Positions 8,867 to 18,731 of a stretch of 64,000 nucleotides of DNA are shown here, in pieces (positions within the stretch are counted from its first letter, which is position 1; each line of letters begins with the position of its first letter). The DNA lies in contig CAVQEZ010000002.1 of assembly GCA_963711635.1 (NCBI GenBank), forward strand, positions 1-64,000, read 5' to 3'. The position numbers and the translations under genes are program-made. The notes beneath the pieces were generated by a model. It was not told where the DNA came from. It was given only the letters and a program-made list of their open reading frames with translations, and searched no databases. This stretch comes from CADEED01 sp963711635. GTDB taxonomy: Bacteria; Pseudomonadota; Gammaproteobacteria; Steroidobacterales; Steroidobacteraceae.

Positions 8867-10807
8867 TCAGCGCGGCTTCGCGTCGTAGTGAATGGCCCGC
8901 GATGCATCGCCGAGGGTTGCGCAACCCGCCAATGCCGGACCGCGCACCAGAAACCAATCTTCGTCGGAGCTGTGTCCTACCTTGGTGCGTTTGACGGGGA
9001 AGCAAGGTTCGAGGCCACTGCGCGGTACGAGCAAGACTCGAAACGGACCGGCGTTGAGCCATGCGGAAGCGTCGTACGACTCCTGCAGTCCCTCCAGCCA
9101 GCGCCGATGTCCGAAGTTGACGGTCGGCCGATCGAGATACAGCAGGAACTGTTCCTTGTACGCGACCAGCGCGAGCTCCTCTTCCGGCTTCACTTGCTCG
9201 AGCATGGCGCGGGTGAAACCGCTGGCCGAGCGTTCCGGATCCATGGCCGGCGCCAGCGTGTACGAGAAGGCGATACACAACGACGCGACGGCCACCGGCC
9301 AGGCGGCGAGCGGCGCGAACCTGCGCGCGATCAGCAGACCGGATCCACACAGCATGACGTACACCAGCAGCATGCTCTTCACCGGCAGCGATCCGACCGC
9401 CTCGGTGGCCTTGTGACCCGCGAGATTCAGCGTGAAGGCCAGCAGCGCCACTGCCGCGAACGACCAGAAGAGCAGTGCCAGCACCCACCCTGCCCGGCGC
9501 ACTCCGGGGCGCGCGAGCAGTTCCGGCAACAACGGCAGTGAGGCCAGCGCCAGCGCCGGCAGCGCCGGATGAACATAGACGCCACGCTTGCCCGGACTGA
9601 ACGAAAAGAACAACAGCACCAGCAACGCCCAGCTCAGCGGCAGCCAGACGCGCGCGTCACGTTCGCGAAACGCGGATCGGAAGCGTGGTACCAGCCAGAA
9701 CAGCAACAGGCTCCAGGGCAACCACAGCGGCGGGATGACTTCGACAATGAAGTAGTACCAGGGTTTGACGTGGTGCCACGCGGCCGCATACCGATCCACG
9801 GTCTGCCTGAGCAGGATTTCGTCGCGATAGGCTGCGTACTCGGGAGCTCCGCTCGCTTCCACGGCCACCAGCATGGGAATCAACCACAGGCCGATTCCGA
9901 GCAGCATGGCCAGCGGCGCCAGCCACCAGCGCCAGCCCATCGCACCGCCGTCGACGGTTGCCAGCCCGCGCCAGGCGAAGCCACGCATCAGGAAGAACGG
10001 AATCAGCACCAGCAGCGGCAGGAACCCGACGCCCTTGGTGATGACACCGAGGCCGGCGACGAGGCCGCCGATGAAATACCAGCCCCAGGCCGGACCGAGC
10101 AGCAGGTGGCGCAGCAGCGCATATAGCGACAGCGTCACCATGCCGCACAACACCGGATCGATCTGCGCGCCGCGCATGATCAGCATGAAGTGCAGCGTGC
10201 ACACCGTGATCACGGCGGCCGCGAGGCCGGCTTCGCGGCTGACCAGTCTTCGGCCCAGGTCATAGATCAGGAACAGCGTGCCGCCAGCCGCCACGAAGGA
10301 TGGAACCAGGAACGACCACCTGAGCGAGCCGAATACCGCGTAGCAGGCGGCCAGCATCCAGAAGAACAGCGGCGGCTTGTCCTGGTAGAGATCGCCGCCC
10401 ACGCGCGGGAACAACCATTCGCCGGTAAGCATCATGTCGCGGGCAACGGCCGCGAATCGCGGCTCATCCGCGGGCCATGGATCGCGAATGCCCATGCCCG
10501 TGCCGATGATGACGACCAGCGCCAGCGCCAGCCACCACAGATCGCGCGCGCGAATCGGCGGTGGCGCGGGAGCCAGGGACCTGCCGCGCGGCGTATCGGC
10601 GCCTGTCGTCGCGCCGTCCCGCGCCGGCACCTCCGCCTGCAGGGCATCGACCGCGGCGGCCGGCATGCTAACTACCTGAACCGTGATCGCCTCCGCGGGA
10701 ACAGCCGCAAACCGTGGTGCGATCTCGTCATCTGGAGATTCGGCCGGAGCGGATGGCGGCGCACCGCGCCGGGGCGGCACGCCCTGGAGCAGGCCGATAT
10801 CAGGCAT
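8867..10807 (-). CDS. ArnT-like polyprenyl-phosphate sugar transferase (GT39/GT83 family)
   Basis: This is an integral membrane protein with about a dozen hydrophobic segments. Its N-terminal loop carries the family signature DEPRFAAVARDMMLTGEW followed by QDKPPLFFW; the D-E-x-R and K-P-P elements are typical of ArnT and protein mannosyltransferase relatives, which move a sugar from undecaprenyl phosphate onto lipid A or another acceptor on the periplasmic side. The first 85 or so residues are proline- and alanine-rich and probably cytosolic, longer than is usual for ArnT. The start overlaps the end of the LAB_N gene by 8 bases, and the GT2 gene upstream could make the lipid-linked donor. The acceptor is not determined by the sequence. 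Confidence 0.8.
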   Translation of the reverse strand: MPDIGLLQGVPPRRGAPPSAPAESPDDEIAPRFAAVPAEAITVQVVSMPAAAVDALQAEVPARDGATTGADTPRGRSLAPAPPPIRARDLWWLALALVVIIGTGMGIRDPWPADEPRFAAVARDMMLTGEWLFPRVGGDLYQDKPPLFFWMLAACYAVFGSLRWSFLVPSFVAAGGTLFLIYDLGRRLVSREAGLAAAVITVCTLHFMLIMRGAQIDPVLCGMVTLSLYALLRHLLLGPAWGWYFIGGLVAGLGVITKGVGFLPLLVLIPFFLMRGFAWRGLATVDGGAMGWRWWLAPLAMLLGIGLWLIPMLVAVEASGAPEYAAYRDEILLRQTVDRYAAAWHHVKPWYYFIVEVIPPLWLPWSLLLFWLVPRFRSAFRERDARVWLPLSWALLVLLFFSFSPGKRGVYVHPALPALALASLPLLPELLARPGVRRAGWVLALLFWSFAAVALLAFTLNLAGHKATEAVGSLPVKSMLLVYVMLCGSGLLIARRFAPLAAWPVAVASLCIAFSYTLAPAMDPERSASGFTRAMLEQVKPEEELALVAYKEQFLLYLDRPTVNFGHRRWLEGLQESYDASAWLNAGPFRVLLVPRSGLEPCFPVKRTKVGHSSDEDWFLVRGPALAGCATLGDASRAIHYDAKPR

Positions 10808-11108
10808 TGGAAGTTGGCCGCCCCGACTTGATATCCATGACCAGGTTGTAGAACGCCACCGACGCGGGCAGCAGGTTCGTCAACACGCCCACGGCGTCGT
10901 TCTTGCCCCAGATGAAGTACGACGTGACCATGGCGCTACCGGCGAGACTGATCACCCAGAAGCTGCGCGGAATGATGGGCCGCCCGGCGCGCCGCGTGGC
11001 CCATGCCTGCAGCACCCAGCGCACCGCGAACATCAGCGCACCCAGAAATCCCACGAGTTTCCAGGGCGTCACGACGATGCCGAAGACAATGCCGATCACA
11101 TCTCTCAT
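10800..11108 (-). CDS. Small membrane protein with lipid-A-disaccharide-synthase N-terminal-like (LAB_N) domain
   Basis: The 102-residue protein has three hydrophobic segments and the pattern of the LAB_N family: FLGALMFAVRWVLQAWATRR, the RPIIPRSFWVISLAGSAMV segment, and YFIWGKNDAVGVLTNLLPA. Such stand-alone proteins are usually encoded beside a GT2 polyprenyl-phosphate glycosyltransferase and an ArnT-like enzyme, as here. Their exact biochemical role is not established. The spacing to the GT2 gene upstream is 13 bases and the end overlaps the transferase gene downstream, so co-transcription is very likely. Confidence 0.8.
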   Translation of the reverse strand: MRDVIGIVFGIVVTPWKLVGFLGALMFAVRWVLQAWATRRAGRPIIPRSFWVISLAGSAMVTSYFIWGKNDAVGVLTNLLPASVAFYNLVMDIKSGRPTSNA

Positions 11109-11121
11109 TCCGGAACTCTCC

Positions 11122-11844
11122 TTAGTCTTCGCGTACCAGCAGCCCCGCCTTGAAACGGCGCCGCAACCACATCACGCCCGCAATATCGACGATACCCACC
11201 CACAGCCGGTTCAACATCCCGTACTTCGAAGTGCCGCGTGTGCGTGGGCGATGACTGACCGGCACCGAAATCACGCGCGCGCCGTGGCGCATGAACAACG
11301 CCGGCAGGAAACGGTGCATGTGATCGAAGCGCGGCAACTCCATGAACAGTTCGCGCGAGAACAGCTTGATGCCGCAACCGGTGTCGGGCGTGCCATCGTC
11401 CAGCAAACTGGAACGAACGCCGTTGGCGATGCTCGACTGCAACCTGCGAAACGCGGTGTCCTTGCGGCTGGCCTTGCGATTCCCCATGAACAGCTGCACG
11501 CCGCGATTGGCATTGTCGTCGCGCGCGGCCATGAGCCGGGGAATGTCCGCCGGATCGTTCTGCCCGTCGCCGTCGAGCGTGGCCACCCAGGCGGCGCGCG
11601 CCGCGCGCACGCCGCTGACCACCGCCGCGCTCTGCCCGCTGCGGAAGGAGTGCCGCAACACACGCAGCGCCGGCAGTTCGGCCTTGAGGCGCTGCAGGAT
11701 GGCCGCGGTCGCATCGGTGCTGCCGTCGTCGATGAAGATCATCTCGTAGGCACGTGAATTCAGGGCTGAGTGGATCTCGCGCGCCAGCGGCTCGACGTTT
11801 TCCGCTTCGTTGCATACCGGCACGACCACTGAAAGCTCCGTCAC
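11122..11844 (-). CDS. GT2 glycosyltransferase, dolichyl/undecaprenyl-phosphate sugar transferase type
   Basis: The 240-residue protein opens with LSVVVPVCNEAENVEPLARE, has the nucleotide-sugar motif IFIDDGSTDATAAIL and the metal-binding ATLDGDGQNDPADIP (D-x-D type), and carries GCGIKLFSRELF further on, all typical of DPM1/ArnC-like GT2 enzymes. It lacks the C-terminal pair of membrane helices of ArnC or GtrB and ends in a short basic, hydrophobic tail. It should make a polyprenyl-phosphate-linked sugar that the ArnT-like protein of the same operon uses. The start ATGA overlaps the stop of the acyltransferase gene, suggesting translational coupling. Confidence 0.85.
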   Translation of the reverse strand: MTELSVVVPVCNEAENVEPLAREIHSALNSRAYEMIFIDDGSTDATAAILQRLKAELPALRVLRHSFRSGQSAAVVSGVRAARAAWVATLDGDGQNDPADIPRLMAARDDNANRGVQLFMGNRKASRKDTAFRRLQSSIANGVRSSLLDDGTPDTGCGIKLFSRELFMELPRFDHMHRFLPALFMRHGARVISVPVSHRPRTRGTSKYGMLNRLWVGIVDIAGVMWLRRRFKAGLLVRED

Positions 11845-12600
11845 GACGAAGAGCCGTCGCGCAAGGCGTCACGCGCCTGGCCAAAGAGGTTTTTCAGTTC
11901 CACCGCCATTTCCTTCTGCAGCGCTTCGAGTGCCCCCGGTTGCAGCGCGCGCGGCACCTGGCGCGGCGCACCGATGGCGATCACGATGCGCGAAAACGGC
12001 CAGGGCAGCACGAACTTGTCCCATTGAAACAGTGTGGCGCGGCTCGCGGCATAGGCCATGGGCAGTATGGGCCGCTGCGACATCTGCGAGAGGATGATGG
12101 CGCCGGGCTTGAAGACGAAACGCGGACCCTTCGGTCCATCGGGCGTCATGGCCGGGGACACGCCCTGCTTCACCAGCGCTTCATAGAAGTCGCGCAGCGC
12201 ACGCGCGCCGGTATGCGAGGCAGAGCCGCGGATCACGTGGCCGCCGAAGTGCGAGACGATCATGACGCCGATTTCACCATCGACCGACGGGCTGATCAGG
12301 TAGCCTAACTTCAGGCCGCGCGCCGACTGCTCGAGCAGATACTTCGCGCAGAACAACTGGTGTTGATGCCAGTAAACGGGGATCAGCGAGGGCGCGCTCG
12401 CCAGTGCCTTCGCGGTGTGCTCGTCCCCGATGACTTCGCACGACGCGGCAAGTAGCCCAGAACATGCGCACCAATCCGACGCCGATGGCCGCAACTATTC
12501 GCCACACGAAGCGTCGAATCGGGCTCATCCGACGCTTCGAGCGGGTCTCCTTCTTGTAGAGGCTGTTGCGTAGTCCGCCGTCTTCGGGATTGGTTGGCAT
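11841..12600 (-). CDS. DUF374-type lysophospholipid acyltransferase-like protein (one frameshift)
   Basis: The 3' part reads LIPVYWHQHQLF, then SPSVDGEIGVMIVSHFGG and VSPAMTPDGPKGPRFVFKPG. The T-P-D-G-P-K-G-P motif is the hallmark of DUF374 acyltransferases related to lipid A and phospholipid acyltransferases. The N-terminal part lies in another frame (MPTNPEDGG, then MSPIRRFVWRIVAAIGVGLV, a membrane anchor) and the two join at about 12440, so the gene is broken by one indel. The start could be 12600 or the ATG at 12527. It heads the four-gene envelope operon running down to 8867. Confidence 0.75.
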
Positions 12601-12671
12601 CCGGTTCGGGCCGGCAAAAGGAGGCGCGAATTGTCGGCGAATCAGCGGCTTCCTGCAACGAAGCGACTCGT

Positions 12672-12677
12672 TACAAT
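12672..12677 (+). promoter_or_regulatory. Candidate -10 element for the P450-ligase operon
   Basis: TACAAT matches the sigma-70 -10 consensus at five of six positions and lies 25 bases upstream of the P450 start, in the divergent gap shared with the acyltransferase gene. No convincing -35 is visible. Confidence 0.3.
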
Positions 12678-12701
12678 AGCGCGCCTCATCGGTGCCAATG
12701 A

Positions 12702-14029
12702 ATGACATCCGTGAATGCCGCAAATCCCGAGACCACCGGCCTCCCGCCGCTGGCGGACATGCAATTCGACATCGGCGCCGACGACGACGCGATTCATCGA
12801 ATGACCGAGCTGTTCGCCCGTCATGGCGATATCTACCGGTTCTACTCGCCCGCGCGCCGCGCGGAAATGTGGGTGATCCATCACCCCGACGACGTCAAAC
12901 GCGTGCTGGTTGCCAATCACCGCAACTACACCAAGGGGTCGGGGCTCGACCGGGTCAGGATCCTGCTCGGCAACGGCATCATGACCAGCGAAGGCGATCT
13001 GTGGAAACGCCAGCGATACATGATGCAGCCGTTCTTCCACCGGCGGGTCATCACGCGAGTTCGGCGAGCTCGTCGATGCCTGCAACAACCGCTTCATTGC
13101 CAAGTGGGAGGCGCAGGCGGCGCGCGGCGAGCTGGTCAACGTCACCGACGACATGAGCGAGCTGACGCTCGAGATCGTGCTGCAGTCGATTTTCGGCAGC
13201 GACCTCGCGCGCCTCGCGCAGGAAATGGGCGCCAACCCGTTCGACATCGTGACCCGGGTGCCGGCGCGTGACCTGAAGTTCGCATATCGTTTTCGCCAGC
13301 TCACCAAGCTCGTGGCCGCGCTGATCGCCCGGCGACGCGCGGAGAAGCATGGAGCACTTCGATTTCCTCGGCATGCTCATGGACGCGCGCGACAAGGAGA
13401 CCGGTTCTCCCATGTCCGAGCGCGAGCTCATCGACGAGGTGATGACGCTGATCGTTGCCGGCCACGAGACCACCGCCAGCGGACTCAACTGGACCTGGTA
13501 CCTGCTGTCGCAGAACCCGCGCGCCGAGGCGCTGTTGCACGAGGAGATCGACGGCAATCCGGAGAAGCCGACTCCGAGCCTCGTGGAAATGGAGTCCCTC
13601 CCCTACACCAAGAATGTCTGCGACGAAGCGCTGCGCATGTACCCGCCGGGCTGGCTGCTGTCGCGTCGCACGGTCGGGCCGGACATGCTCTCGGGTTACG
13701 CCGTACCGGCCGGTACGGACGTGCTGCTCTGTCTCTATCTACTGCACCGCCATCCGCGCTACTGGAAGGAGCCGGAGGCGTTCCGGCCGGAGCGCTTCGA
13801 TGCCGCGCACGAAGCCGAGCGACCGCGCTTTGCCTACATGCCGTTCGCCGCGGGGCCCAGGCATTGCATCGGCGAGACATTGGCCTTATATGAAATGTAC
13901 GTGCACTTATATAAGGTGGCGCGCCGCTACCGCCTGACCTACGTGCCGGACGGACCGCTCGAGCTCGAGGCGCAGATCAACCTGCGCACTCGCAGCCCTC
14001 TGATGATGAAGCTGGAACGCAGGACCTGA
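12702..14029 (+). CDS. Cytochrome P450 (two single-base insertions)
   Basis: Three frames combine into one P450 of about 442 residues. Frame one holds the N-terminal part to HRRVITR (about 13055). Frame two begins EFGELVDACNNRF and runs to about 13348. Frame three begins EHFDFLGMLMDARDKETG and runs to the stop. Both breaks are explained by one extra base. Diagnostic motifs are intact: the oxygen-binding AGHETTASG in the I helix, DEALRMYPPGW with E-x-x-R in the K helix, and the haem thiolate loop FAAGPRHCIGE with its cysteine. No membrane anchor is seen, so it is a soluble bacterial P450 needing ferredoxin and reductase partners, none nearby. The acyl-AMP ligase-carrier gene starts 6 bases later, so the substrate may be a fatty acid or a carrier-bound acyl chain; that is inference. 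Confidence 0.85.
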
Positions 14030-14035
14030 ACAACG

Positions 14036-16039
14036 ATGTCGATGACCCACGTGATGACCAGGGCCGAGACCCTCGCCGAACTGATCACCAACAATCGCAG
14101 CGTCAAGCGCACGATCAGCTACCTCGAAGCCGAGAACAGCGAGCGCGTCGTGGACTACGGCGAGTTGTACGAACGCGCCCTGGGCATCCTGTTCCACCTG
14201 CAGAAACTCGGGGCGAAACCCGGCGACAAGCTGATCATCTACCTCGCCAACAACGAGCAGTTCCTCGACGCATTCTGGGCCGGCATGCTCGGCGGCATCG
14301 TGCCCGTGCCGGTGGCGCTGGGCATCAGCGACGAGCACAAGCACAAACTGCTGCGCATCGCGAGGAAGCTCGGCAAGCCTTTCATCTACACGGACCGGAA
14401 GACGCTGGACCGCATCGGAAGTTTTGCGGGCCCGGCCGGCGAGCAAGACACCTACGACGGCCTCGCCTCGCGGGCGTTTTTCGCCGAGTCCATCGACGAC
14501 ATTTCGCGCGCCGGCCAGGTTCACGCGGTCCGGCCCGACGACATGGCCTTCATCCAGTTCTCCTCGGGCTCGACCAGCGAGCCCAAGGGCGTGGTGCTGA
14601 CGCATCGCAATATCATCACGAATACGCGCGGCGCAGGCGAGGCGTCGCTCTGGAACGAAAACGACGTCAACCTCACCTGGATGCCGCTGACCCACGACAT
14701 GGGCCTGATCGGCATGCACATCATGATGTTCGCGTATCGCATGCAACTGAACGTCATGCCGACGGAGCTGTTCATCCGCCGCCCCCTGCTGTGGATGACG
14801 TTCGCCTCGCGCAAGGGCGCGACCGTCACCAGCTCGCCCAACTTCGGCTATCGCCACTACCTCAAGGTGCTCGGCGACAGATCGGTCGGTGAGCTCGACC
14901 TGTCGCGCGTGCGGGTCATCTACAACGGCGCGGAACCGATTTCCGTGGAGCTGGCCGACGAGTTCATGACGCGGCTGGCGCCGGCAAAATTGCCGCGCAC
15001 CGCCATGTACCCGGTATACGGCCTCGCGGAGGCCACACTGGTGGTGAGCTTTCCGCAGCCGCCCGGCCAGATGTACGAATATGTGGCCGTCGATCGTCAC
15101 AGCCTCAACGTCGGCAAGCCGCCTGCGCCATTGCCGAAAGAGCACGTCGACTCGTTGTTGCTCATGGCCGTGGGCCAGCCGATTCCATACTGCAACGTGC
15201 GCATCGCCGACGACCAGGATGCAGAGGTGCCCGAGGGTCACGTGGGCAACATCCTCATCTCCGGTGACAACGTCACCAAGGGATATTTCGAGAACCCGGA
15301 CGCCAATGCCAAGGGCTTCACGGCCCCGGACTCCAGAGAAATCCGCTGGCTGCGCACCGGCGATCTCGGCATGTTGAAGGCCGGCAAGCTGTACATCACG
15401 GGCCGTGCGAAGGAGATAATTTTCGTCAACGGGCAGAACTACTACCCGCACGACATCGAGAGCATCGCGATTCGCGCCGACGACCTGGAGCTCGGCAAGG
15501 TGGTGGCGGCCGGCGTGCGCGCCAAACACGGCAGCACCGACGAGCTCATCATCTTCGTGCTGCATCGCATGGACATGAAGGAGTTCATGCCCATCGCCGC
15601 GCAGGTCACGCGGCTGGTCAACGAACACACCGGCCTGGAAGTGGCGCACGTGGTGCCGGTGAAGCGCATCCCGAAAACCACCAGCGGCAAGATCCAGCGC
15701 CACCTGCTCGAAGAGGACTACGTCAACGGCGTGTACGCGGCCGAGCTCACGGAAATGGCGGAGTTGCGCGCCCAGCTCGAGGCCGCCGGCGGTGCCAGGA
15801 CCACCAGCACCGAAATCGAACGCAAGCTCAAGGACATCTGCGACGCGGCCCTGGAACGCAACATCGACGTGCACGACAACCTGTTCGAGATCGGCGCGAG
15901 CTCACTGAAGCTCATCGAGATCCACGAGCAGATCGATCGCATCTATCCGGGGCTGGTGGATCTCACCGAGTTGTTCGACTTCCCGACCATCTCGGAGTTG
16001 TCGAAGCACCTGGAAGGCAAGATGGTTGCGACCGCCTGA
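14036..16039 (+). CDS. Fatty acyl-AMP ligase fused to a C-terminal acyl carrier domain
   Basis: The 667-residue protein is an adenylate-forming enzyme: the P-loop-like FIQFSSGSTSEPKGVVLTHR, then TWMPLTHDMGLIG, VYGLAEATLVVSF and GDLGMLKAGKLYITGR. The W-x-P-x-x-H-D-M-G-L motif and lack of a CoA-ligase signature fit FAAL enzymes, which load acyl-AMP onto a carrier rather than CoA. Residues of about 590-660 form the carrier itself: DNLFEIGASSLKLIEIHEQI, where the serine of G-A-S-S would hold phosphopantetheine. It follows the P450 gene by 6 bases and probably forms an operon with it. No condensation or ketosynthase domain, thioesterase or reductase is next to it, so where the bound chain goes is unknown. 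Confidence 0.85.
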   Translation: MSMTHVMTRAETLAELITNNRSVKRTISYLEAENSERVVDYGELYERALGILFHLQKLGAKPGDKLIIYLANNEQFLDAFWAGMLGGIVPVPVALGISDEHKHKLLRIARKLGKPFIYTDRKTLDRIGSFAGPAGEQDTYDGLASRAFFAESIDDISRAGQVHAVRPDDMAFIQFSSGSTSEPKGVVLTHRNIITNTRGAGEASLWNENDVNLTWMPLTHDMGLIGMHIMMFAYRMQLNVMPTELFIRRPLLWMTFASRKGATVTSSPNFGYRHYLKVLGDRSVGELDLSRVRVIYNGAEPISVELADEFMTRLAPAKLPRTAMYPVYGLAEATLVVSFPQPPGQMYEYVAVDRHSLNVGKPPAPLPKEHVDSLLLMAVGQPIPYCNVRIADDQDAEVPEGHVGNILISGDNVTKGYFENPDANAKGFTAPDSREIRWLRTGDLGMLKAGKLYITGRAKEIIFVNGQNYYPHDIESIAIRADDLELGKVVAAGVRAKHGSTDELIIFVLHRMDMKEFMPIAAQVTRLVNEHTGLEVAHVVPVKRIPKTTSGKIQRHLLEEDYVNGVYAAELTEMAELRAQLEAAGGARTTSTEIERKLKDICDAALERNIDVHDNLFEIGASSLKLIEIHEQIDRIYPGLVDLTELFDFPTISELSKHLEGKMVATA

Positions 16040-16052
16040 GAGATCGCAACGC

Positions 16053-16232
16053 TCAGCCGCCGTTCTTCGACTGCAGTCTCTCGACGTTGGCGACGGTCGA
16101 GCTCTCGGCGGTCGGCGCGCTGCGCGCCGTCGGGGCTTTGGCTTCCTCGCCGCGGTTCGACCACAACACCACCGCCACCAGCAGCGCCAGCGGCAGGAGG
16201 ACAGGGAAGGCGGAACGGTCGAATACGAACAT
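16053..16232 (-). CDS. Small single-pass membrane protein, unknown
   Basis: A 59-residue frame begins MFVFDRSAFPVLLPLALLVA, a hydrophobic helix near the N-terminus, and continues with a polar, Ala/Thr/Ser-rich tail to the stop at 16053. A CGGAG ribosome site lies about eight bases before the ATG at 16232. It sits in the gap between the ligase gene and the LysR gene, on the opposite strand. I recognise no family. It could be a small envelope protein or a chance frame. Confidence 0.4.
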   Translation of the reverse strand: MFVFDRSAFPVLLPLALLVAVVLWSNRGEEAKAPTARSAPTAESSTVANVERLQSKNGG

Positions 16233-16337
16233 GATCAGGCTCCGATTGGCAGGTTCTAAAGCTACCCGACGGAAGCCGTCCGAAAAACCGGACAAAGACG
16301 AATTCATTGTCCTCCCCTGCTTTACAATCCCGTCCCT

Positions 16338-17273
16338 ATGGACCAGCTGCAGGCCATGCGGGTGTTCGCGCGGGTAGCCGACCACGGATCGTTTGCGCGC
16401 GCCGCCAGCACCCTCGACATGTCGCGGGCCATGGCCTCGAGCTACGTGGCCCAGCTCGAGCAGCACCTGGGCACCCGCCTGCTCCACCGCACCACGCGCA
16501 AGGTGTCGGTATCGCCACAGGGCGCGGTCTACCTCGAGCAATGCAAGCGCATCCTGGCCGAGATCGAGGCCGCGGACGACCAGCTGCGGCTGGCGCGCGA
16601 CCGGCCGCAGGGGAAGCTGCGCGTCGACGTACCCGTGGCCTTCGGCAAGTACCTGCTGCTGCCGGCCATCCCGCAGTTCACGCAGCGTTATCCCGACATC
16701 TCGCTAGAGGTGCGCTTCAACGACCGTTACGCCGACCTGCAGGCACAGGGCGTGGACGTGGCCGTGCGCGTGGGCAAGGTACGCACGCCCGATCTCATCG
16801 CGAAGCGAATCTGCGCATCGCGCCTGCTGACCTGCGCGTCGCCGAAATACCTGGCGCATGCCGGCATGCCGCGCACCCCGGAAGATCTGCGCAAGCACCG
16901 CCTCATTGGTCATCTGCGCGGGGAGTCGGCACGGCCGGCCGAATGGCAGTTCAAACACGGCAGCGGCACACGCTCGGTCAAGCTGCCCCTGGCGCTTTCC
17001 TTCAACACCGTCGAAGCGCTGTCGATCTCGGCGCTCGAGGGCCAGGGAATCGTGCAGCAGTTAGACCTGCTGGTCGGCGGCTACATTGCCGAGGGCCGCC
17101 TCGTGGAGCTGCTGCGCGAGTATTCCTGCGAAGGTCCGCCACTCAGCGTGATTTACCCGCGGGCCACCCAGCACCTGGCGAAGGTGCGCGTGTTCGCGGA
17201 ATTCGCGGCCGATCTCATGCGCAATTATGAAGCGCGCATGCGCCGCCGAGCTGCAGAACCAGCGACCGCCTGA
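16338..17273 (+). CDS. LysR-family transcriptional regulator
   Basis: The N-terminal helix-turn-helix reads FARVADHGSFARAASTLDMS, then VAQLEQHLGTRLLHRTTRKV, the standard LysR pattern. The rest is a periplasmic-binding-protein-like effector domain (VAFGKYLLLPAIPQFTQRYP, and GVDVAVRVGKV, close to the CrgA/DmlR-like subgroup). Length (311) is normal. It points away from the small membrane protein gene and converges with the EAL gene at 17288. The target is not evident: the divergent neighbour is small and no metabolic gene is paired with it. Confidence 0.9.
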   Translation: MDQLQAMRVFARVADHGSFARAASTLDMSRAMASSYVAQLEQHLGTRLLHRTTRKVSVSPQGAVYLEQCKRILAEIEAADDQLRLARDRPQGKLRVDVPVAFGKYLLLPAIPQFTQRYPDISLEVRFNDRYADLQAQGVDVAVRVGKVRTPDLIAKRICASRLLTCASPKYLAHAGMPRTPEDLRKHRLIGHLRGESARPAEWQFKHGSGTRSVKLPLALSFNTVEALSISALEGQGIVQQLDLLVGGYIAEGRLVELLREYSCEGPPLSVIYPRATQHLAKVRVFAEFAADLMRNYEARMRRRAAEPATA

Positions 17274-17287
17274 GCTCTCGAGCTCGT

Positions 17288-18617
17288 TCACGCGCAGGCG
17301 CTGCTGCCCTGCAGCTGCAGGCCACACTCGAGGAATTCGAATTCGTCGATGTGCGCGGGTTTGCGCACGCGAAAGCCCTGCACGTAGTCGACGCCCAGCT
17401 GCGTGACCGCGCGCAGCTTGGCCGTGGAATCCACGTGGCTGGCCACGGTGCGCATGCCCAGCGTATCGGCCATGTGCACGAAGCCGTTGATCAACGCGCG
17501 CGACAGGATGTCGTCGGTCGCCCCATCAACAAGTGACCCGTCGATCTTGAGAATGTCGGCATTCACCTCGCGCAGGAATTCGAAGCGGCCACTGCCGGTA
17601 CCGGCATTGTCCACCGAGACTTCGCAGCCGCGCTCGATGAGCGCGCGCGCCAGCGCGGCGAACTCCTGCGGCGCGATGCCCGCATCGAGCTCGGCGACTT
17701 CGAAGCGCAACGACGACAGCGGCAGGCCGCGACTTGTCGAGGCATTGTTCGAGATAGTTGCGAAAGTCCGGGCGCACCACCGACTTGCCCGAGAGATTCA
17801 CGGCGAACACCGCGTTGGCATCCGCCCAGCGATCGCGATTTCTCTGCATCCACACCAGCAGCGCACGGATCACCCAGCGGTCGATCTTCGGCATGCGGCC
17901 GTTGCGCTCGGCCGTGCCGAGGAACTCGTGCGAGGCCAGGACACCGAACTCCTGCGTCGGCAGGCGAATCAGCACCTCGACGATGAGCGGACCGCTTCCC
18001 TGAGGTGAGGGTTCCCGTAGAGAAACGATGGGCTGCAGGTGCAAGGCGAATTCATCCTCGCGCAGCGCCGCGTCGATGAGCTCGAGCAGGCGTTCCTCGC
18101 GCCCGGCCATGGCGATGTCGCGCACCAGCTCGTCATGCGGGCCGGTATTCTCGAAGCGCAGCGCCGCCATGACCGTGGTGCCGGCCGCCGCTTCCAGCTC
18201 GAGCACGGGCACATCGAAACGATGCGCGGCCTTGGCGAGCACCGGCAGCACCGGCGCCAGCGCAGCCACGCGCTCGGCACGATCCGACTCCTGCGTGGTC
18301 AGGCCCGAGAACACCACCAGCAATGCACCGCAGAAAACCTCGCCCTCGTACAGGGCGAGCGCACAACGTGCGCGGGCGCTATCCGCGCTCTCCCACCACA
18401 GGCAGCTGGATTGCCCGCGCACGTCATGCGGACCTTCGACCACTTCCGCGATCAGCGCATGATCCTCCGCGAGCAGGAAGTCGCCACTCGACCAGAGCGC
18501 ATGCCCCAGTGTGTCGTGGACCGACAAGGCGAGAATTTCGGGAGAGCTGCGCATGAGGCCGCGCGCCAGCGGCGCGAGTACCGAAGCGGGTGATTCATGG
18601 GTCGGGATCTTTGTCAT
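17288..18617 (-). CDS. Degenerate EAL-domain protein (one frameshift)
   Basis: The N-terminal 190 residues have no recognised domain but resemble a sensory region. An EAL-like domain follows. The frame changes at about 17727 within SRPAAV; the continuation reads LRFEVAELDAGIAPQEFAAL to the stop at 17288. Signature positions are altered: EAL is EVL (EVLIRL), the D-D-F-G-T-G loop is DNAGTGSGRFEFL, so the second Asp is Asn, and the late Glu motif is HVDS. The ILKIDGSLVDG segment and the DYVQGFRVRKP end are preserved. I infer a c-di-GMP-binding or protein-interacting module rather than an active phosphodiesterase. Confidence 0.75.
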
Positions 18618-18731
18618 ACGTGGCCGGAAGATTACGGGGCCACGGAAAGCACATCGCAGTCGCAGCGCGGCGACGTAAGGTTCGGGCGACTCGACGCGGT
18701 CTCGGGATGTTAGGTCAAATGCACCACGAAA

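Noticed and set aside
13907..15874. Long open frame of 655 codons on the - strand
   Set aside because: Opposite the acyl-AMP ligase gene, whose motifs are intact; the composition is that of a shadow frame.
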